DNA of 64,000 bases. Source: Actinostola sp. cb2023 (taxonomy: Eukaryota > Cnidaria > Anthozoa > Actiniaria > Actinostolidae). Below are positions 62,184-64,000 of this stretch, piece by piece. The stretch lies in NCBI GenBank assembly GCA_033675265.1, contig JAUJYZ010000978.1:186001-250000 (forward strand). Direction: 5' to 3'. Position 1 is the first letter of the stretch; every line of letters begins with the position of its first letter. Under the pieces are notes generated by a model, which saw nothing but the letters and a program-made list of their open reading frames with translations, did not search any database and was not told where the DNA came from. The translations under genes were made by a program, and so were the position numbers.

Positions 62184-64000
62184 TCAGTCTTGGGGATCAT
62201 CGCTCTGTACAGGTATCAGCAAGATGAGCTCCTTGATTGGGCGTGTCATGACTTTCCTTTTGCCGTCCTTGTAGACTGCGATGAGGGCCTTCCTCACTTT
62301 GCCGTCTTCACTCTTGGTGGCTTCAGTCACTCGTCCCATGGGCCACATGTTGCGATGCTCACTTTCCTCCTTGACTAACACTACATCTCCTTCCTTGAGG
62401 TCTCTCTTCTCGTCAGTCCACTTCTGTCTAGTCTGCAGGTTCTGTAAGTATTCACGCTTCCATCTGATCCAGAATTGATCAGCGAGGTATTGTACTCGTC
62501 TCCAGCGGGCGGCGCGCGTAGAGATCAGTGGGGATGAAGTGGCCAGGAGCGGGTCCCAGGGGGCGTGTCTTCATTGTCAACAGCATTGAGGGGGAGAGAG
62601 GTAGTGGGTCGTCAGTGTCCGATGGAATTGCGGCGATTGGTCTCGCATTGAAGATCGCGGTTACTTCAGCCATCAACGTCACGAGAAGCTCGTGCGTCAA
62701 CTGTTCTCTGCCTAGTTCTACAAACATGGCATCTAATACTCGGCGAATGGTTAAGATCTGTCTTTCCCAGACGCTTCCAAAGTGTGAAGCGTGGGGTGGA
62801 GAGAACTTCCATTCACACTCCTGTTCTGTGATGAACTTCTCAATTTTGTCCTTGTCTAGTTCTTTGAGCGCCTCATCTAACTCTGTCTTTCCTCCGACGA
62901 AGTTGGTGCCACGATCACACCTTAGTATGGCTGCCGGACCGCGTAACGCAAAGAAGCGGCGTAGCGCACAAATGAATGCACTGGCGTCCATGGCCTCTAG
63001 TACTTCAATATGTATTGCTCTGCTGGCAAGACAGGTGAACACAAGTCCCCAGCGTTTGGAGTTTGCTGCTCCACCTCTCATCTTGCGGGTCTGTATGGTC
63101 CAAGGGCCAAATACGTCAAATCCGACGTTCGTGAATGGAGGGCCGATCTCCGTTCTGTCTGCTGGGAGGTCAGCCATGCGCTGCTCTAACGGACGACCTC
63201 TTGACTTCCTACAAGGTACACAGGAGGATAACTCTTTGTTGACAGTGCTGTGACCTCCAATGATCCAGTACCCGGCTTGACGGATTGCGCCGTGTGTAAT
63301 CTGCCTGCCCTGATGGTGGACTTTCTGATGGTAATGGTTGACCACCAGCTGCGAGACGTGGTGCCTTTTCGGTAACAGGATGGGATGTTTCTCACCGTAA
63401 TCAAGATCAGCGCGTCGTAGTCTACCTCCAACGCGAAGAATGCCGTCGTTGTCAACGAACGGATCTAGACGACTCAGATCTGATTTCCTCTTGCGCTCAT
63501 ACAGACGCTTGTCTTGCTCCTGTTCTGCTCCGGGAACGCTTGCAATAGCGTTGACCTCCTTGTTGATGGTGTCCTCCTGGGCCGCTCGAATAACAACAGT
63601 CATGGCTTGCTTGAGTTCCTCTACTGTGGGGGATCGTAGCTTGCTCGATGGTTCTGGAGACCCTTGCTTGCGTTGGGTATTGGGGGCTTGATCTTCGTCG
63701 TTTCGCTTGCACTTGAACTCTTTTATCTTTACGATTAGGCTCGCGATAGCACGCTTAAGGGATGCAAGGCTTGAAAAACGCGAGAACCTGTTCGTTCCAA
63801 GTCCTCTCGGTTTTCCATTAACGAACTTGGTCTTGAAGGTGGTGATATCTTTCCGTAATTCCGGGTCGTTCTCACTCACCGGGTCGATCTCTGATGACAT
63901 GGGGATATCTGCTCCGCTCCTCAGGAATGTTGGACCATGTAGCCAGTCTGACTCCATCAGCTTGGAGGGATGAACGCCGCGCGTCGGTAGGTCAGCGGGG
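62184..64000 (-). pseudogene. BEL/Pao retrotransposon pol, 3' part, frameshifted, open at window end
   Basis: The frame enters from beyond 64000 (PADLPTRG-type segment, then WLHGPTFLRSG) and runs to 62479. It contains the region after RNase H, an integrase zinc-binding domain (H-Y-H ... CVPC) and a catalytic core with D (FDVFGPW), D (CDRGTNF) and E (SVWERQ), i.e. DDE. At about 62505-62517, in a GC-rich run, a one-base insertion shifts the frame. The family's C-terminal DUF5641-type domain continues in the next frame to a stop at 62184. The copy is therefore probably inactive, or the base is a sequencing error. This domain order is typical of BEL/Pao elements. Confidence 0.9.

Overview
This is intron- and repeat-rich animal DNA: AT-rich, split genes with GT-AG introns, dense microsatellites and minisatellites, many fold-back elements (MITEs), LINE 3' ends and a BEL/Pao retrotransposon. 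There are no operons, rRNA or tRNA genes that I can see. A galaxin-like di-cysteine repeat exon (53.9-54.5 kb, minus) points to a cnidarian, most likely an anthozoan/stony coral, though galaxin-like genes occur in other animals too, so the taxon is an inference.

The core of the window is a pair of divergent, inverted-duplicated M1-family (aminopeptidase N-like) genes. The plus-strand gene (23624-51579) can be rebuilt as 19 coding exons whose splice phases all agree. They give one uninterrupted secreted protein of 944 residues. It has the fold of an M1 peptidase but lacks the chemistry: the catalytic Glu of HExxH is Ser, the third zinc ligand Glu is Gln, the catalytic Tyr is Phe, and GAMEN is degenerate. 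The minus-strand copy (13815 down to 1289) has exons 1-7 intact. It keeps the HExxH Glu and the Tyr, shares the Glu-to-Gln ligand change, and is broken in exon 8 by frame-changing indels and a stop. Matching introns, TATA boxes and older MITEs lie in mirror order on the two arms, while several insertions are present on one arm only and so post-date the duplication.

Layout: 1-1.3 kb, 104-bp minisatellite. 1.3-13.8 kb, minus-strand copy with repeat-filled introns. 14-23.2 kb, the spacer between the two promoters, made of three copies of a 2.1-2.6 kb inverted-repeat element (one reversed) that carry a 53-bp minisatellite and a conserved 45-codon ORF. 23.6-51.6 kb, the intact pseudo-peptidase gene; its introns hold tandem arrays of 20, 58, 19, 45, 25 and 72 bp and many fold-backs. 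51.6-53.8 kb, repeats including a 365-bp TCTCC tract. 53.85-54.5 kb, last exon of a galaxin-like gene on the minus strand. 54.5-61.4 kb, mostly non-coding, with a 1.5-kb array of a 62-bp unit. 61.5-64 kb, 3' part of a BEL/Pao retrotransposon (integrase, C-terminal domain, probable LTR) running off the window end.

Most promising observations: the frame-preserved, multiply dead M1 pseudo-peptidase and its less-decayed inverted twin; a 72-bp array seeded from the exon 14/intron 14 boundary that lays down ten extra 5' splice sites; a 1,240-bp TIR element with a 7-bp target duplication that splits that array; local inversions of short segments between the two arms; and reciprocal MITE insertions that order events on the arms. 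No searches or alignments could be run; all family calls come from reading motifs.
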